Shown here: positions 18,483 through 26,121 of the stretch, one piece after another
Layout of the letters: each line of letters starts with the position of its first letter
Position numbering within the stretch: position 1 is the stretch's first letter
Source of the DNA: Streptomyces sp. NRRL B-1140
Lineage (GTDB): Bacteria; Actinomycetota; Actinomycetes; Streptomycetales; Streptomycetaceae
Direction: 5' to 3'
Length of the DNA: 64,000 nucleotides
Assembly: GCF_001280065.1 (NCBI RefSeq)
Contig: NZ_LGEA01000095.1
Span: 1-64,000 of the forward strand
Notes under the pieces: model-generated
The model's database searches: none
Seen by the model: only the letters and a program-made list of their open reading frames with translations
What the model was told of the DNA's origin: nothing
Program-made: the position numbers and the translations under genes

Positions 18483-19163
18483 TCACTTCTCGAAGCGATA
18501 CCCCATCCCCGGCTCCGTGATGAGGTGCTTCGGGTGGGAGGGATCTGCTTCCAGCTTCCGCCGCAACTGCGCCATGTACACGCGCAGATAGTTCGTCTCC
18601 CTCCCGTACGCGGGCCCCCACACCTGCTGGAGCAGCTGCTTGCGCCCGACGAGGCGGCCGCTGTTGCGCACGAGGACCTCCAGCAGGTGCCACTCCGTGG
18701 GCGTCAGCCGTACGTCCTTGCCGGCGCGGTCGACCTTCTTCGCGGCCAGGTCGACGGTGAACTCGCCCGTGTCGACGATCACGTCGCCCTCCCCGGCCGC
18801 GGGCTCGGCCCTGCGCACGGCGGCCCGCAGCCGGGCCAGCAGCTCGTCCATGCCGAACGGCTTGGTGACGTAGTCGTCGGCACCCGCGTCCAGCGCCTCG
18901 ACCTTCTCGTCGGAGGAGTGCCGGGCGGACAGCACCAGGATCGGCACCCTGGTCCAGCCGCGCAGGCCCCCGATCACCTCGACGCCGTCCATGTCGGGCA
19001 GGCCCAGGTCCAGGACGACCACGTCGGGGTGGCGGGCGGCGGCGAGCCGGAGGGCGGTGGCGCCGTCGTGGGCCGCGTCGACCTCGTAGCCGCGTGCCTT
19101 GAGGTTGATCACGAGGGCGCGCACGATCTGCGGCTCGTCGTCGACCACCAGGACGCGGGTCAT
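18483..19163 (-). CDS. kdpE: Response regulator KdpE
   Basis: A 226-residue OmpR/PhoB-type regulator, partner of KdpD. The receiver domain begins TRVLVVDDEPQIVRAL, with Asp8/Asp9 in the acid pocket and phosphoacceptor Asp52 in VVVLDLGLPDMDG. The switch lysine is in DDYVTKPFGMDEL. The C-terminal winged helix has LTPTEWHLLEVLVRNSGRLV and ETNYLRVYMAQLRRKLE, the usual KdpE sequences. The start at 19163 overlaps the kdpD stop by four bases. The normal target, the kdpFABC potassium pump, is not in this window, so it acts at a distance or on other potassium genes. Confidence 0.92.
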   Translation of the reverse strand: MTRVLVVDDEPQIVRALVINLKARGYEVDAAHDGATALRLAAARHPDVVVLDLGLPDMDGVEVIGGLRGWTRVPILVLSARHSSDEKVEALDAGADDYVTKPFGMDELLARLRAAVRRAEPAAGEGDVIVDTGEFTVDLAAKKVDRAGKDVRLTPTEWHLLEVLVRNSGRLVGRKQLLQQVWGPAYGRETNYLRVYMAQLRRKLEADPSHPKHLITEPGMGYRFEK

Positions 19164-21703
19164 GAGGCCTGCCTTTCCGGTTCTGCGGTGGGGTGCGGTG
19201 CGGGGCGGCCTCCCGCCGCGCGGAGGGAGAGGACCATGGTGAGCCCGCCGCCGGGGGTGTCCTCGGCGTTCAGGGTGCCGCCCATGGCCTCGGCGAAGCC
19301 GCGCGCCACCGCGAGCCCCAGACCCACCCCGGCACCGCGCGGGGCGTCGCCGTGGCGCTGGAAGGGCTCGAAGATGCGGTCCTTGGCTGCGTCGGGGACG
19401 CCGGGTCCCCGGTCGACCACCCGCACCTCGACCCGGTCGGCCAGCGCGCTGGCGGCGACCAGCACGGGCGTACCGAGCGGAGCGTACTTGACGGCGTTCT
19501 CCACGAGGTTGGCCACCGCCCGCTCCAGGAGTCCGGGGTCGACGGCGACCATGGGCAGGGTCTCTGGGACGTCTAGGTCGGCGCTGCCCTCGGGCACGCC
19601 CCCGAGCGCCATCGGCACGACCTCGTCCAGGTCGATCTCGCGGATCAGCGGGGTGACGGTGCCGGTCTGGAGGCGGGACATGTCGAGGAGGTTGCCGACG
19701 AGGTGGTCGAGGCGGTCGGTGCCCTCCTCGATGCCCTCCAGCAGCTCGGCCCGGTCCTCCTCGGACCATTCGACGTCCTCGGAGCGCAGGGAGGTCACGG
19801 CCGCCTTGATCCCGGCGAGGGGGGTACGGAGGTCGTGGCTGACGGCCGCCAGCAGGGCCGTGCGGATGCGGTTGCCCTCGGCCAGCGTGCGGGCCCGGTC
19901 GGCCTCCTCCTGCAGCCGGCGGCGGTCCAGGACGACAGCGGCCTGGGCGGCGAAGGCGGCCAGCACCCTGCGGTCCTCGGCGGGCAGCACGCGGCCGGTC
20001 AGCGCCAGCGCCATGCGGTCCCCGACGGGTATGTCCACGTCCGCCTGGTCGGGCCGCTCGACGCGGCGCCCCCGCCCGACGCGTCCCGCGCAGGTCCACG
20101 GCTCGACGTCGCTAGCCCGTTCCAGCAGGGCCGCCGACTCCATGCCGAAGGTCTCCCGGACGCGTTCCAGCAGGTCCTCAAGGCCCGTCTCGCCGCGCAG
20201 CACGTTGCCGGCGAGGAAGGAAAGGATCTCGGACTCTGTCCGCAGCCGGGCCGCCTGGTGGGTGCGACGGGCGGCGAGATCGACCACGGAGGCCACCGCC
20301 ACACCGACCGCCACGAAGACCACGAGGGCGACGATGTTCTTCGGGTCGGCGATGGTCCACCGGTGCAGGGGCGGTGCGTAGAAGTAGTTCAGCAGCAGGG
20401 AGCCCACCGCCGCCGACGCCAGGGCGGGCAGCAGCCCGCCGAGCAGGGCGGCCGCCACCGTCAGCGCCAGGAACAGCAGCATGTCGTTGGCGAGGCCGAG
20501 GTCGACGGCGCTGAGCAGCGCCGTGAGGAGAAGCGGGCCGGCGACACCGGCGATCCAGCCCCAGACCCGCCGGGAGCGCCCGAGTCGCGCGCCCCGGGCC
20601 ACCGGCAGTCCGCGGCCCTTGGCGACCTCGCCGTGGGTGACGATGTGCACGTCGAGGTCGGGGCCCGACTCCCGGGCGACGGTCGCACCGACGCCGGGTC
20701 CGAAGACGTACTGCCAGGTCTTGCGGCGCGAGGAGCCCAGGACGATCTGGGTGGCGTTCACGCCCCGGGCGAAGGCCAGCAGCGCGGCCGGTATGTCGTC
20801 CCCGACGACATGGTGAAACGTTCCCCCAAGGTCTTCGACCAGGGTGCGCTGCTGCGCCAGCTCCTTCGGCGAGGCAGAGGTCAGCGCGTCGCTGCGCGCT
20901 ATGTAGACGGCCAGCACCTCACCGCCGGCGCCCTTCTCGGCCAGCCGTGCGGCCCGGCGGATGAGCGTGCGGCCCTCGGGACCGCCGGTCAGACCGACCA
21001 CGATCCGCTCGCGCGAGCCCCAGATCCTCGACACGCCGTGCTCGCTGCGGTACTCGGTGAGGGAGGCGTCGACCCGGTCGGCCACCCACAGCAGCGCCAG
21101 CTCGCGCAGGGCCGTCAGGTTGCCGGGACGGAAGTAGTTCGACAGGGCGGCGTCGACCTTGTCGGGCTGGTAGACGTTGCCGTGCGCCATCCGCCGCCGC
21201 AGCGCCTCGGGCGTCATGTCGACCAGCTCGACCTGATCGGCCCGGCGCACCACCTCGTCCGGCACGGTCTCCCGCTGCCGCACCCCGGTGATCGACTCGA
21301 CGACGTCGCCGAGGGACTCCAGGTGCTGGATGTTGACCGTCGAGACCACGTCGATCCCGGCGGCGAGCAGTTCCTCCACGTCCTGCCAGCGCTTCGCGTT
21401 GCGGGAACCGGGGACGTTGGTGTGGGCGAGTTCGTCCACCAGGGCGACCTGGGGGCGGCGGGCGAGGACGGCGTCGAGGTCCATCTCGGGGAAGAGGCCG
21501 CCGCGGTACGCCAGCTCCTTGCGCGGTACCTGCTCCAGACCGTGCAGCATCACCGCGGTGCGGGGCCGGCCGTGGTGCTCGACGAAGGCCACCACGCAGT
21601 CGGTGCCCCGCCCGACGCGGCGATGGGCCTCGGACAGCATCGCGTACGTCTTGCCGACGCCCGGCGCCGCGCCGAGGTGGATCCGAAGCTCGCCGCGTCC
21701 CAT
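19160..21703 (-). CDS. kdpD: Sensor histidine kinase KdpD
   Basis: An 847-residue potassium/turgor sensor. The N-terminal KdpD domain begins GRGELRIHLGAAPGVGKTYAM with the Walker-type loop at about residues 12-19 and has LVDELAHTNVPGSRNAKRWQDV. A universal stress protein domain (about 230-365) contains GSSRRKTWQYVFGPGV. Four membrane helices follow (about 390-480), then a GAF-like region, the dimerisation helix with His623 in AVSHDLRTPLAGI, and the ATPase domain with NLVENAVKYAP and DRGPGVPDAAKDRIFEPFQR. All domains are present. It overlaps kdpE. The N-terminus starts directly at the KdpD domain, without extra sequence. Confidence 0.93.
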   Translation of the reverse strand: MGRGELRIHLGAAPGVGKTYAMLSEAHRRVGRGTDCVVAFVEHHGRPRTAVMLHGLEQVPRKELAYRGGLFPEMDLDAVLARRPQVALVDELAHTNVPGSRNAKRWQDVEELLAAGIDVVSTVNIQHLESLGDVVESITGVRQRETVPDEVVRRADQVELVDMTPEALRRRMAHGNVYQPDKVDAALSNYFRPGNLTALRELALLWVADRVDASLTEYRSEHGVSRIWGSRERIVVGLTGGPEGRTLIRRAARLAEKGAGGEVLAVYIARSDALTSASPKELAQQRTLVEDLGGTFHHVVGDDIPAALLAFARGVNATQIVLGSSRRKTWQYVFGPGVGATVARESGPDLDVHIVTHGEVAKGRGLPVARGARLGRSRRVWGWIAGVAGPLLLTALLSAVDLGLANDMLLFLALTVAAALLGGLLPALASAAVGSLLLNYFYAPPLHRWTIADPKNIVALVVFVAVGVAVASVVDLAARRTHQAARLRTESEILSFLAGNVLRGETGLEDLLERVRETFGMESAALLERASDVEPWTCAGRVGRGRRVERPDQADVDIPVGDRMALALTGRVLPAEDRRVLAAFAAQAAVVLDRRRLQEEADRARTLAEGNRIRTALLAAVSHDLRTPLAGIKAAVTSLRSEDVEWSEEDRAELLEGIEEGTDRLDHLVGNLLDMSRLQTGTVTPLIREIDLDEVVPMALGGVPEGSADLDVPETLPMVAVDPGLLERAVANLVENAVKYAPLGTPVLVAASALADRVEVRVVDRGPGVPDAAKDRIFEPFQRHGDAPRGAGVGLGLAVARGFAEAMGGTLNAEDTPGGGLTMVLSLRAAGGRPAPHPTAEPERQAS

Positions 21704-21818
21704 CGCCCCACTGTCTTCCGGTGCCGTGCCGACCGCGCAGCGTCGACTCTACGACCGGCCAGCGCTTCGTGCGTGCCGGGCAGGGGCCCGGGGCACACCT
21801 TGACGGAACCCTGACGCT

Positions 21819-21840
21819 GCCGGTCCACCCGTGGACCGGC
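21819..21840. other. Perfect hairpin upstream of kdpD
   Basis: GCCGGTCCAC, two-base loop, GTGGACCGGC: a ten-base perfect stem about 115 bases before the kdpD start. It could be an operator for the kdpDE promoter or a structured leader. It is not the terminator of the DUF3710 gene, which has its own hairpin at 21917-21944. Confidence 0.4.
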
Positions 21841-21916
21841 TGGGGCCCCGGCGCCCGGTCGGTCAAGGGGGCAGCCGCCTTGCCCATGCGCGCCATCAGG
21901 GTTCCGCGCATGAGAA

Positions 21917-21944
21917 AGGGCCGTACCCGGCGGGGTACGGCCCT
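21917..21944 (-). terminator. Terminator of the dut-DUF3710 transcript
   Basis: A twelve-base stem (AGGGCCGTACCC, 21917-21928, with its complement at 21933-21944) and a four-base loop, 15 bases past the DUF3710 stop on the minus strand. Confidence 0.8.
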
Positions 21945-21959
21945 GCTGTCCCTGTGGGC

Positions 21960-22712
21960 TCAGCGGACCTCGGTGATCTCCGGTCCGCGCTGGAGCTGGC
22001 CCATTCCGCCCGCGAAACGGGAGCCCTCCTCCTGCTGGACGCCCTCGGGGACCATCTGGGCGTCGTTCGGCAGCTTCAGGACGATCGGATCGCGGGGCGC
22101 CATGGGGCCCTCGCCGCGGACCACGACCGTGTCCCGGAAGATCTGCTCCAGCAGCCCGGCGGCCTGCGGCTGCACGGCGCCCTGGCCCGAGATGACCCCG
22201 CGCAGGAACCAGCGGGGGCCGTCCACGCCGACGAACCGCACGACCTGGAAACCGCCGGTGCCGTCCGGCAGCTGTACGGGCACCTGGGCGCGCAGCTCCC
22301 AGCCCAGCGGACCCTCGACCTCGTCGACGATGCCGCCCTGCTGGGTGATGCCGGTGCCGATCTCCTCGCGCACCTCGCCCCAGATACCCTCGCGCTTGGG
22401 CGCGGCGAAGCCCTGGAGCTGGATGGCGCTGTCGCGCAGCACGACCGTGGCCGCCACGATCGCGTCGCCCGCGACCTCGACCCTGAGCTCCATGCCGTCG
22501 ACGCCCGGCACGAACAGACCGCCCAGGTCGACCCGGCCTTCGCCCGGGTCACGGACCTCGGAGCTGTCCCACGGGCCGTCGGGGCGCGGCGCGGGCTCCA
22601 GCCTCAGGCGCTCGCGCTCTTCGTCCGCCTCGGTGTCGACACCGTCGACGACCTGCTCGGCCTCGCCGGCCGCGTCCTCGGCGGCATCCCTCTTCTTGCG
22701 ACGTCCGAACAC
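21960..22712 (-). CDS. DUF3710 family protein
   Basis: A 250-residue soluble actinobacterial protein of unknown function. GTG at 22712 (AAGGA a few bases upstream) starts MFGRRKKRD, a basic tip followed by an acidic Glu/Asp-rich region to about residue 40. The folded domain has PWDSSEV, GRVDLGGLFVPGVDGMELRVE, FAAPKREGIWGEVREEI, GPLGWELRAQVPV, RFVGVDGPRWFLRGVISGQ and VVVRGEGPMAPRDPI, all standard for the family. It starts two bases past the dut stop, and the dut-DUF3710 order is conserved in Actinobacteria. It may be linked to nucleotide or DNA metabolism, by location only. Confidence 0.85.
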   Translation of the reverse strand: MFGRRKKRDAAEDAAGEAEQVVDGVDTEADEERERLRLEPAPRPDGPWDSSEVRDPGEGRVDLGGLFVPGVDGMELRVEVAGDAIVAATVVLRDSAIQLQGFAAPKREGIWGEVREEIGTGITQQGGIVDEVEGPLGWELRAQVPVQLPDGTGGFQVVRFVGVDGPRWFLRGVISGQGAVQPQAAGLLEQIFRDTVVVRGEGPMAPRDPIVLKLPNDAQMVPEGVQQEEGSRFAGGMGQLQRGPEITEVR

Positions 22713-22713
22713 G

Positions 22714-23292
22714 TCACTGTCCTTCCCGGTCGGATACGACCGAAGCGTATCGATTCCCACCCGCCTGACCGCCCATGGCGGCCCGACCGCTTGTGCCGCT
22801 CGTCCCGTCCACCGCGGCATGGCCTCCGGTGGACCCGAAGCCCCCTTCGGCCCGCGCGGAGCCGGGAAGTTCCGCCACCTCCCGGAAGCGGACCCTCTCG
22901 ACCTGCTGGACCACCAGTTGGGCAATCCGGTCGAAGCGCTCGAACCGCACGGCCTCGCGCGGGTCGAGATTCACCACGATCACCTTGATCTCCCCACGGT
23001 ACCCGGCATCAACCGTCCCCGGGGCATTCACCAGGGCGACGCCGCAGCGAGCGGCCAGACCGGATCGCGGGTGCACGAAGGCTGCGTACCCCTCCGGCAG
23101 CGCCACAGACACTCCCGTGGGCAGTACGGCCCGCTCGCCCGGCTCCAGTCGGCACGCCTCGGTGGTGCGCAGATCGGCCCCGGCGTCCCCGGGCTGCGCG
23201 TACGACGGAAGCGGCACCTCCGGATCCAGGCGACGGATCAGTACGTCCAGCGGCGGCCGTACGCCGGGGTTCACAGGGTGTTCTGCGCTCAC
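22714..23292 (-). CDS. dut: dUTP diphosphatase
   Basis: Hydrolyses dUTP to dUMP and pyrophosphate, keeping uracil out of DNA and supplying dUMP for thymidylate. 192 residues. The five conserved motifs are present: GDAGADLRT (I), HPRSGLA (II), NAPGTVDAGYRGEIKV (III), RFDRIAQLVV (IV) and the C-terminal arm GSARAEGGFGSTG (V). A tail of about 30 Gly/Ala-rich residues extends beyond motif V, longer than usual. The GTG at 23292 overlaps the upstream thioesterase stop by four bases. Confidence 0.95.
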   Translation of the reverse strand: MSAEHPVNPGVRPPLDVLIRRLDPEVPLPSYAQPGDAGADLRTTEACRLEPGERAVLPTGVSVALPEGYAAFVHPRSGLAARCGVALVNAPGTVDAGYRGEIKVIVVNLDPREAVRFERFDRIAQLVVQQVERVRFREVAELPGSARAEGGFGSTGGHAAVDGTSGTSGRAAMGGQAGGNRYASVVSDREGQ

Positions 23293-23873
23293 GGGTTCAC
23301 CTCGAAGGCCCGGACACGCCGGACCTGGTCCGGGTCGTTCATGGCCGCCTGGATCTCCTCCTGGCGGCCGTGGTCGACGAAGTGGTCGACCTTCACCTCG
23401 ATGAAGAGGGCGTCGGCGCGCACGGCGACGGGGCCGTCGGGACCGCCGACGCGGCCGGTCGCGGTGGAGTAGATCTTCCGCCCCGCGACGGCCGTCACCT
23501 CCGCCTCCAGGTGCAGCGTGGTGCCGACGGGCACGGGACGCACGAAGTCGGTCTCCAGCCGTCCGGTCACCGCGATCGTGCGCAGCAGCCAGTTCAGCGA
23601 ACCGAGGGTCTCGTCCAGCGCGGAGGCGAGCACACCGCCGTGCGCGAGGCCCGGGGCACCCTGATGGGCGGGCTGGACGGTGAACTCGGCGGTGAGCGAC
23701 ACGCCCTCGCCGGCCCGCGCCTCCAGGTGCAGCCCGTGCGGCTGGTCGCCTCCGCAGCCGAAACACTCGCCGTAGTGCGCGCCGAGGAGCTCACCGGGCG
23801 CGGGCGCGTCCGGGTGCCGCACCGGTCGCGCGGCGTCGGCCGGGGGGCGAAGAGCTGGGGAAGTACCACTCAC
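23289..23873 (-). CDS. PaaI/hotdog-fold thioesterase
   Basis: A 194-residue acyl-CoA thioesterase-like hotdog protein. GTG at 23873 is taken as the start. The 4HBT core contains the signature GAPGLAHGGVLASALDETLGSL, with the HGG turn and the catalytic Asp/Glu helix, then TGRLETDFVRPVPVGTTLHLEAEV. The N-terminal CFGCGGDQPHGLHLEA with two cysteines is common in this actinobacterial subgroup. It is coupled to dut by a four-base overlap and divergent from the DUF3093 gene. Substrate unknown. Confidence 0.82.
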   Translation of the reverse strand: MSGTSPALRPPADAARPVRHPDAPAPGELLGAHYGECFGCGGDQPHGLHLEARAGEGVSLTAEFTVQPAHQGAPGLAHGGVLASALDETLGSLNWLLRTIAVTGRLETDFVRPVPVGTTLHLEAEVTAVAGRKIYSTATGRVGGPDGPVAVRADALFIEVKVDHFVDHGRQEEIQAAMNDPDQVRRVRAFEVNP

Positions 23874-23931
23874 AGCCGGAGACCTTACCCGCGCGTCGGC
23901 CCTTTCCGGACACCGTGTCAAGCTAGGCCTC

Positions 23932-24390
23932 ATGCAGCTCTCCGCCGCTCCGTACGAAGAACGCCTGACCGCTCCGCGGACCTGGTGGCTGATCTCGTTC
24001 CTCGTGGGCGTCTCGATGGCCCTGATCCTGCTCCCGTTCGGCACCCTGCCGATGCTCGGCGGCCTGGCCGGGGGCACCGCGGTCGCGGCCGTCGCCGCGA
24101 GTTCGTACGGCTCGGTGCGCATCCGCGTGGTCGGCGACTCGCTGATCGCGGGCGAGGCGAAGATCCCGCTGGCGGCCCTGGGCGAGGCGGAGGTGCTGGA
24201 CGCGGAGGAGGCCCGCGCCTGGCGCACCTACAAGGCCGACCCGCGCGCCTTCCTCCTGCTGCGCGCGTACATCCCCACGGCTCTGCGCGTGGAGGTCACG
24301 GACCCGCAGGATCCGACTCCGTACCTGTACCTGTCCACGCGCGAGCCGGAGCGCCTGGCGGAGGCGTTGCGCACCGGGAAGCCCGAGTAG
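23932..24390 (+). CDS. DUF3093 family membrane protein
   Basis: A 152-residue actinobacterial protein with two membrane helices near the N-terminus (WWLISFLVGVSMALILL and GGLAGGTAVAAVAA) and a cytoplasmic PH-like beta domain. The conserved stretch LGEAEVLDAEEARAWR is followed by ADPRAFLLLRAYIPTALRVEV. It is the usual neighbour of dut on the opposite strand in many actinobacteria (Rv2698 as I recall). Function unknown. Confidence 0.82.
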   Translation: MQLSAAPYEERLTAPRTWWLISFLVGVSMALILLPFGTLPMLGGLAGGTAVAAVAASSYGSVRIRVVGDSLIAGEAKIPLAALGEAEVLDAEEARAWRTYKADPRAFLLLRAYIPTALRVEVTDPQDPTPYLYLSTREPERLAEALRTGKPE

Positions 24391-24445
24391 CACACCTGGG
24401 CGAGACGTCACCCGGCCACCGCGTCGATGACGGACGGGCCGGGCC

Positions 24446-25405
24446 TCAGCGCCCGTCGCCGTGCTTGCCGTCGTGCCGGTGGTCCGCGTGGCGGCCCAGG
24501 GGATCGTGCGTGATCTCGCCCATCTCCAGGGCGTCCACCGGGCGTTCCAGGGCGGGGAGCGCCTCCAGGGCCTCCCAGGGCACCTGGATCTTGCGCAGGT
24601 CCCCCCGGATCCGGCCGGCGAGCTTTCTCGTCTCGCCGCGGTTCATGACCGCCCCTACGGCGGCTCCCACCAGGAACGGCATCAGGTTCGGCATGTTGCG
24701 GACCATGCGCTTCATGATCCGCTGCCGCAGTTCGCGTTTCATGCGGCTGTTCAGCGCCGTGCTGACGGTCGACGGTTTGGACGCGTCGATGCCGCGCTCC
24801 CCCGACCAGGAGTCGAGGTACGCGGTGCTGCGCTGCTTGAGATTGCCCGGCGGCCGTACGCCGTAGACCTCGTGGAGTTCGGCGATGAGCTTCAGCTCGA
24901 TCGCCGCGACGCCGGTGACCTCCGCGGCCAGTTCCGTCGGCATCGCCGGGGGCACGGGGAGCATCGCGGCCGCGCCGACACCGGCTCCGACCGTCGCCGT
25001 CGCCTTCGCCGCGCCCGCCACGAGCTTGTCCGCCAGTTCTTCCGGGCCGAGGCCCGGGAACTGCCTGCGCAGTGTCGCCAGGTCCCGTACGGGCACGCGC
25101 GGTGCCAGTTCGATGATCCGGTCGGCGAGGTAGGCGATTCCGGCCCGGGCCCGGTCGCCGCCCTTGCGGGCGCCTTCTCTGGCCCGCTCGCGGATCGTCC
25201 CCGCCCGCCGTCTCGCGACGGGTGCGGGGACGTCCACGGATGCCGGGAGGTCACCCCGGTCCGCTGCCGGTTCGAGCGAGGCCGTCTCCGGACCGGTTGG
25301 GCCTCGCTCGTCGTCACGCACGCCGTGCCGAGGGCCGTGGATCGGCCCTTCGTCCGCTTTTCGCTTGGAGAAGCGGCGCTTCCAGGGAGGGGTCGAGCCA
25401 GTCAC
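24446..25405 (-). CDS. Conserved actinobacterial protein, unknown function
   Basis: A 319-residue protein I cannot assign with certainty. The N-terminal third is charged and low-complexity with many Arg and Asp. The middle is helical with a Gly/Ala-rich hydrophobic patch (VGAGVGAAAMLPVPPAMP) and a weak resemblance to EcsC-like proteins (ELAAEVTGVAAIELKLIAELHEVYG). A second hydrophobic patch is MPFLVGAAVGAVMNRGETRKL, a membrane-touching hairpin of the kind seen in such proteins. The C-terminus is His/Asp-rich. It lies 13 bases past the DUF4193 gene, probably in one transcript, and converges with the DUF3093 gene. Confidence 0.75.
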   Translation of the reverse strand: MTGSTPPWKRRFSKRKADEGPIHGPRHGVRDDERGPTGPETASLEPAADRGDLPASVDVPAPVARRRAGTIRERAREGARKGGDRARAGIAYLADRIIELAPRVPVRDLATLRRQFPGLGPEELADKLVAGAAKATATVGAGVGAAAMLPVPPAMPTELAAEVTGVAAIELKLIAELHEVYGVRPPGNLKQRSTAYLDSWSGERGIDASKPSTVSTALNSRMKRELRQRIMKRMVRNMPNLMPFLVGAAVGAVMNRGETRKLAGRIRGDLRKIQVPWEALEALPALERPVDALEMGEITHDPLGRHADHRHDGKHGDGR

Positions 25406-25418
25406 GGCCGACCCGCCC

Positions 25419-25715
25419 TCAGTCGCAGTCGCGGCAGATCGGCTGACCGTTCTTCTCCCGGGCCAGCTGGCTGCGGTGGTGCACCAGGAAGCAGCTCATG
25501 CAGGTGAACTCGTCCTGCTGCTTCGGGAGCACCCGGACGGCCAGCTCCTCGTTCGAGAGGTCGGCTCCGGGCAGCTCGAGGCCTTCGGCGGCCTCGAACT
25601 CGTCGACGTCCACGGCGGAGGCCGACTTGTCGTTCCTCCGGGCCTTCAGCTCTTCGAGGCTGTCCGAGTCGACGTCGTCGTCGGTCTTGCGTGGAGTGTC
25701 GTAATCGGTTGCCAT
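25419..25715 (-). CDS. DUF4193 family putative zinc protein
   Basis: A 98-residue protein conserved across Actinobacteria (Rv2699c as I recall). It starts MATDYDTPRKTDDD, with an acidic first half. The C-terminal half has CMSC, an HH pair and a final CRDC, arranged as a four-cysteine zinc ribbon (FTCMSCFLVHHRSQLA, then ICRDC at the extreme end). Small size and the ribbon suggest a transcription- or ribosome-associated role, but none is established. It is preceded by a 406-base region rich in palindromes. Confidence 0.85.
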   Translation of the reverse strand: MATDYDTPRKTDDDVDSDSLEELKARRNDKSASAVDVDEFEAAEGLELPGADLSNEELAVRVLPKQQDEFTCMSCFLVHHRSQLAREKNGQPICRDCD

Positions 25716-26121
25716 GGTCGCTCTCCCCCTCTGGGTGTCTGCGGTGTCTCCAGCGCACGTAACGCGTGAGAGGCCGGACTTGTGCCCGACCTGAGGCGGA
25801 GATTTTGCCTCACATCAAGGTCTGTTACTCAATCGACACCCAACCGGACTCCTGACGAGTGATCGGCTTGGATGGCGATGGGGACCGTACACGGTCCGAA
25901 TGCTGCACGCCAAAGGCGTCTCACCGTGTACTTCCCGTGATCAAGACCCCCGAAAACCGGGATTTTCCCGGCTTTACGACAGCGTGCATGATCACGGAGA
26001 GTAGATGGCCGGAAAGGCGTCCCTGTGATCGATCACACACGGTGCACGCGCGGTGAAGGCTCAGAAATTCCGCGCAAAGCGAACATCCCCGAGTGCCGCC
26101 GAGTTGATCGGCGACATGATC
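25716..26121 (-). promoter_or_regulatory. 406-base regulatory region of the DUF4193 gene, with palindromes
   Basis: No gene is seen. The stretch is clearly lower in GC than its surroundings and carries several symmetric sites. GGACCGT-AC-ACGGTCC is at 25882-25897. GTACACGGT (25887-25895) is repeated inverted as ACCGTGTAC (25923-25931). TGTGATCGATCACA at 26024-26037 is a perfect 14-base palindrome. GTGATC or GATCAC also occurs near 25937 and 25989. The region lies between the cutS stop and the DUF4193 start, both read leftwards, so it should hold the DUF4193 promoter and possibly the cutRS terminator. The binding proteins are unknown. Confidence 0.5.

Noticed and set aside
19703..21814. 703-codon open frame on the plus strand over kdpD
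   Set aside because: Antisense shadow with no recognisable motif; KdpD occupies the other strand with full domain content.
26024..26037. CRP (cAMP receptor) site
   Set aside because: TGTGA and TCACA halves are separated by four bases, whereas CRP requires six. Kept only as an unexplained palindrome.
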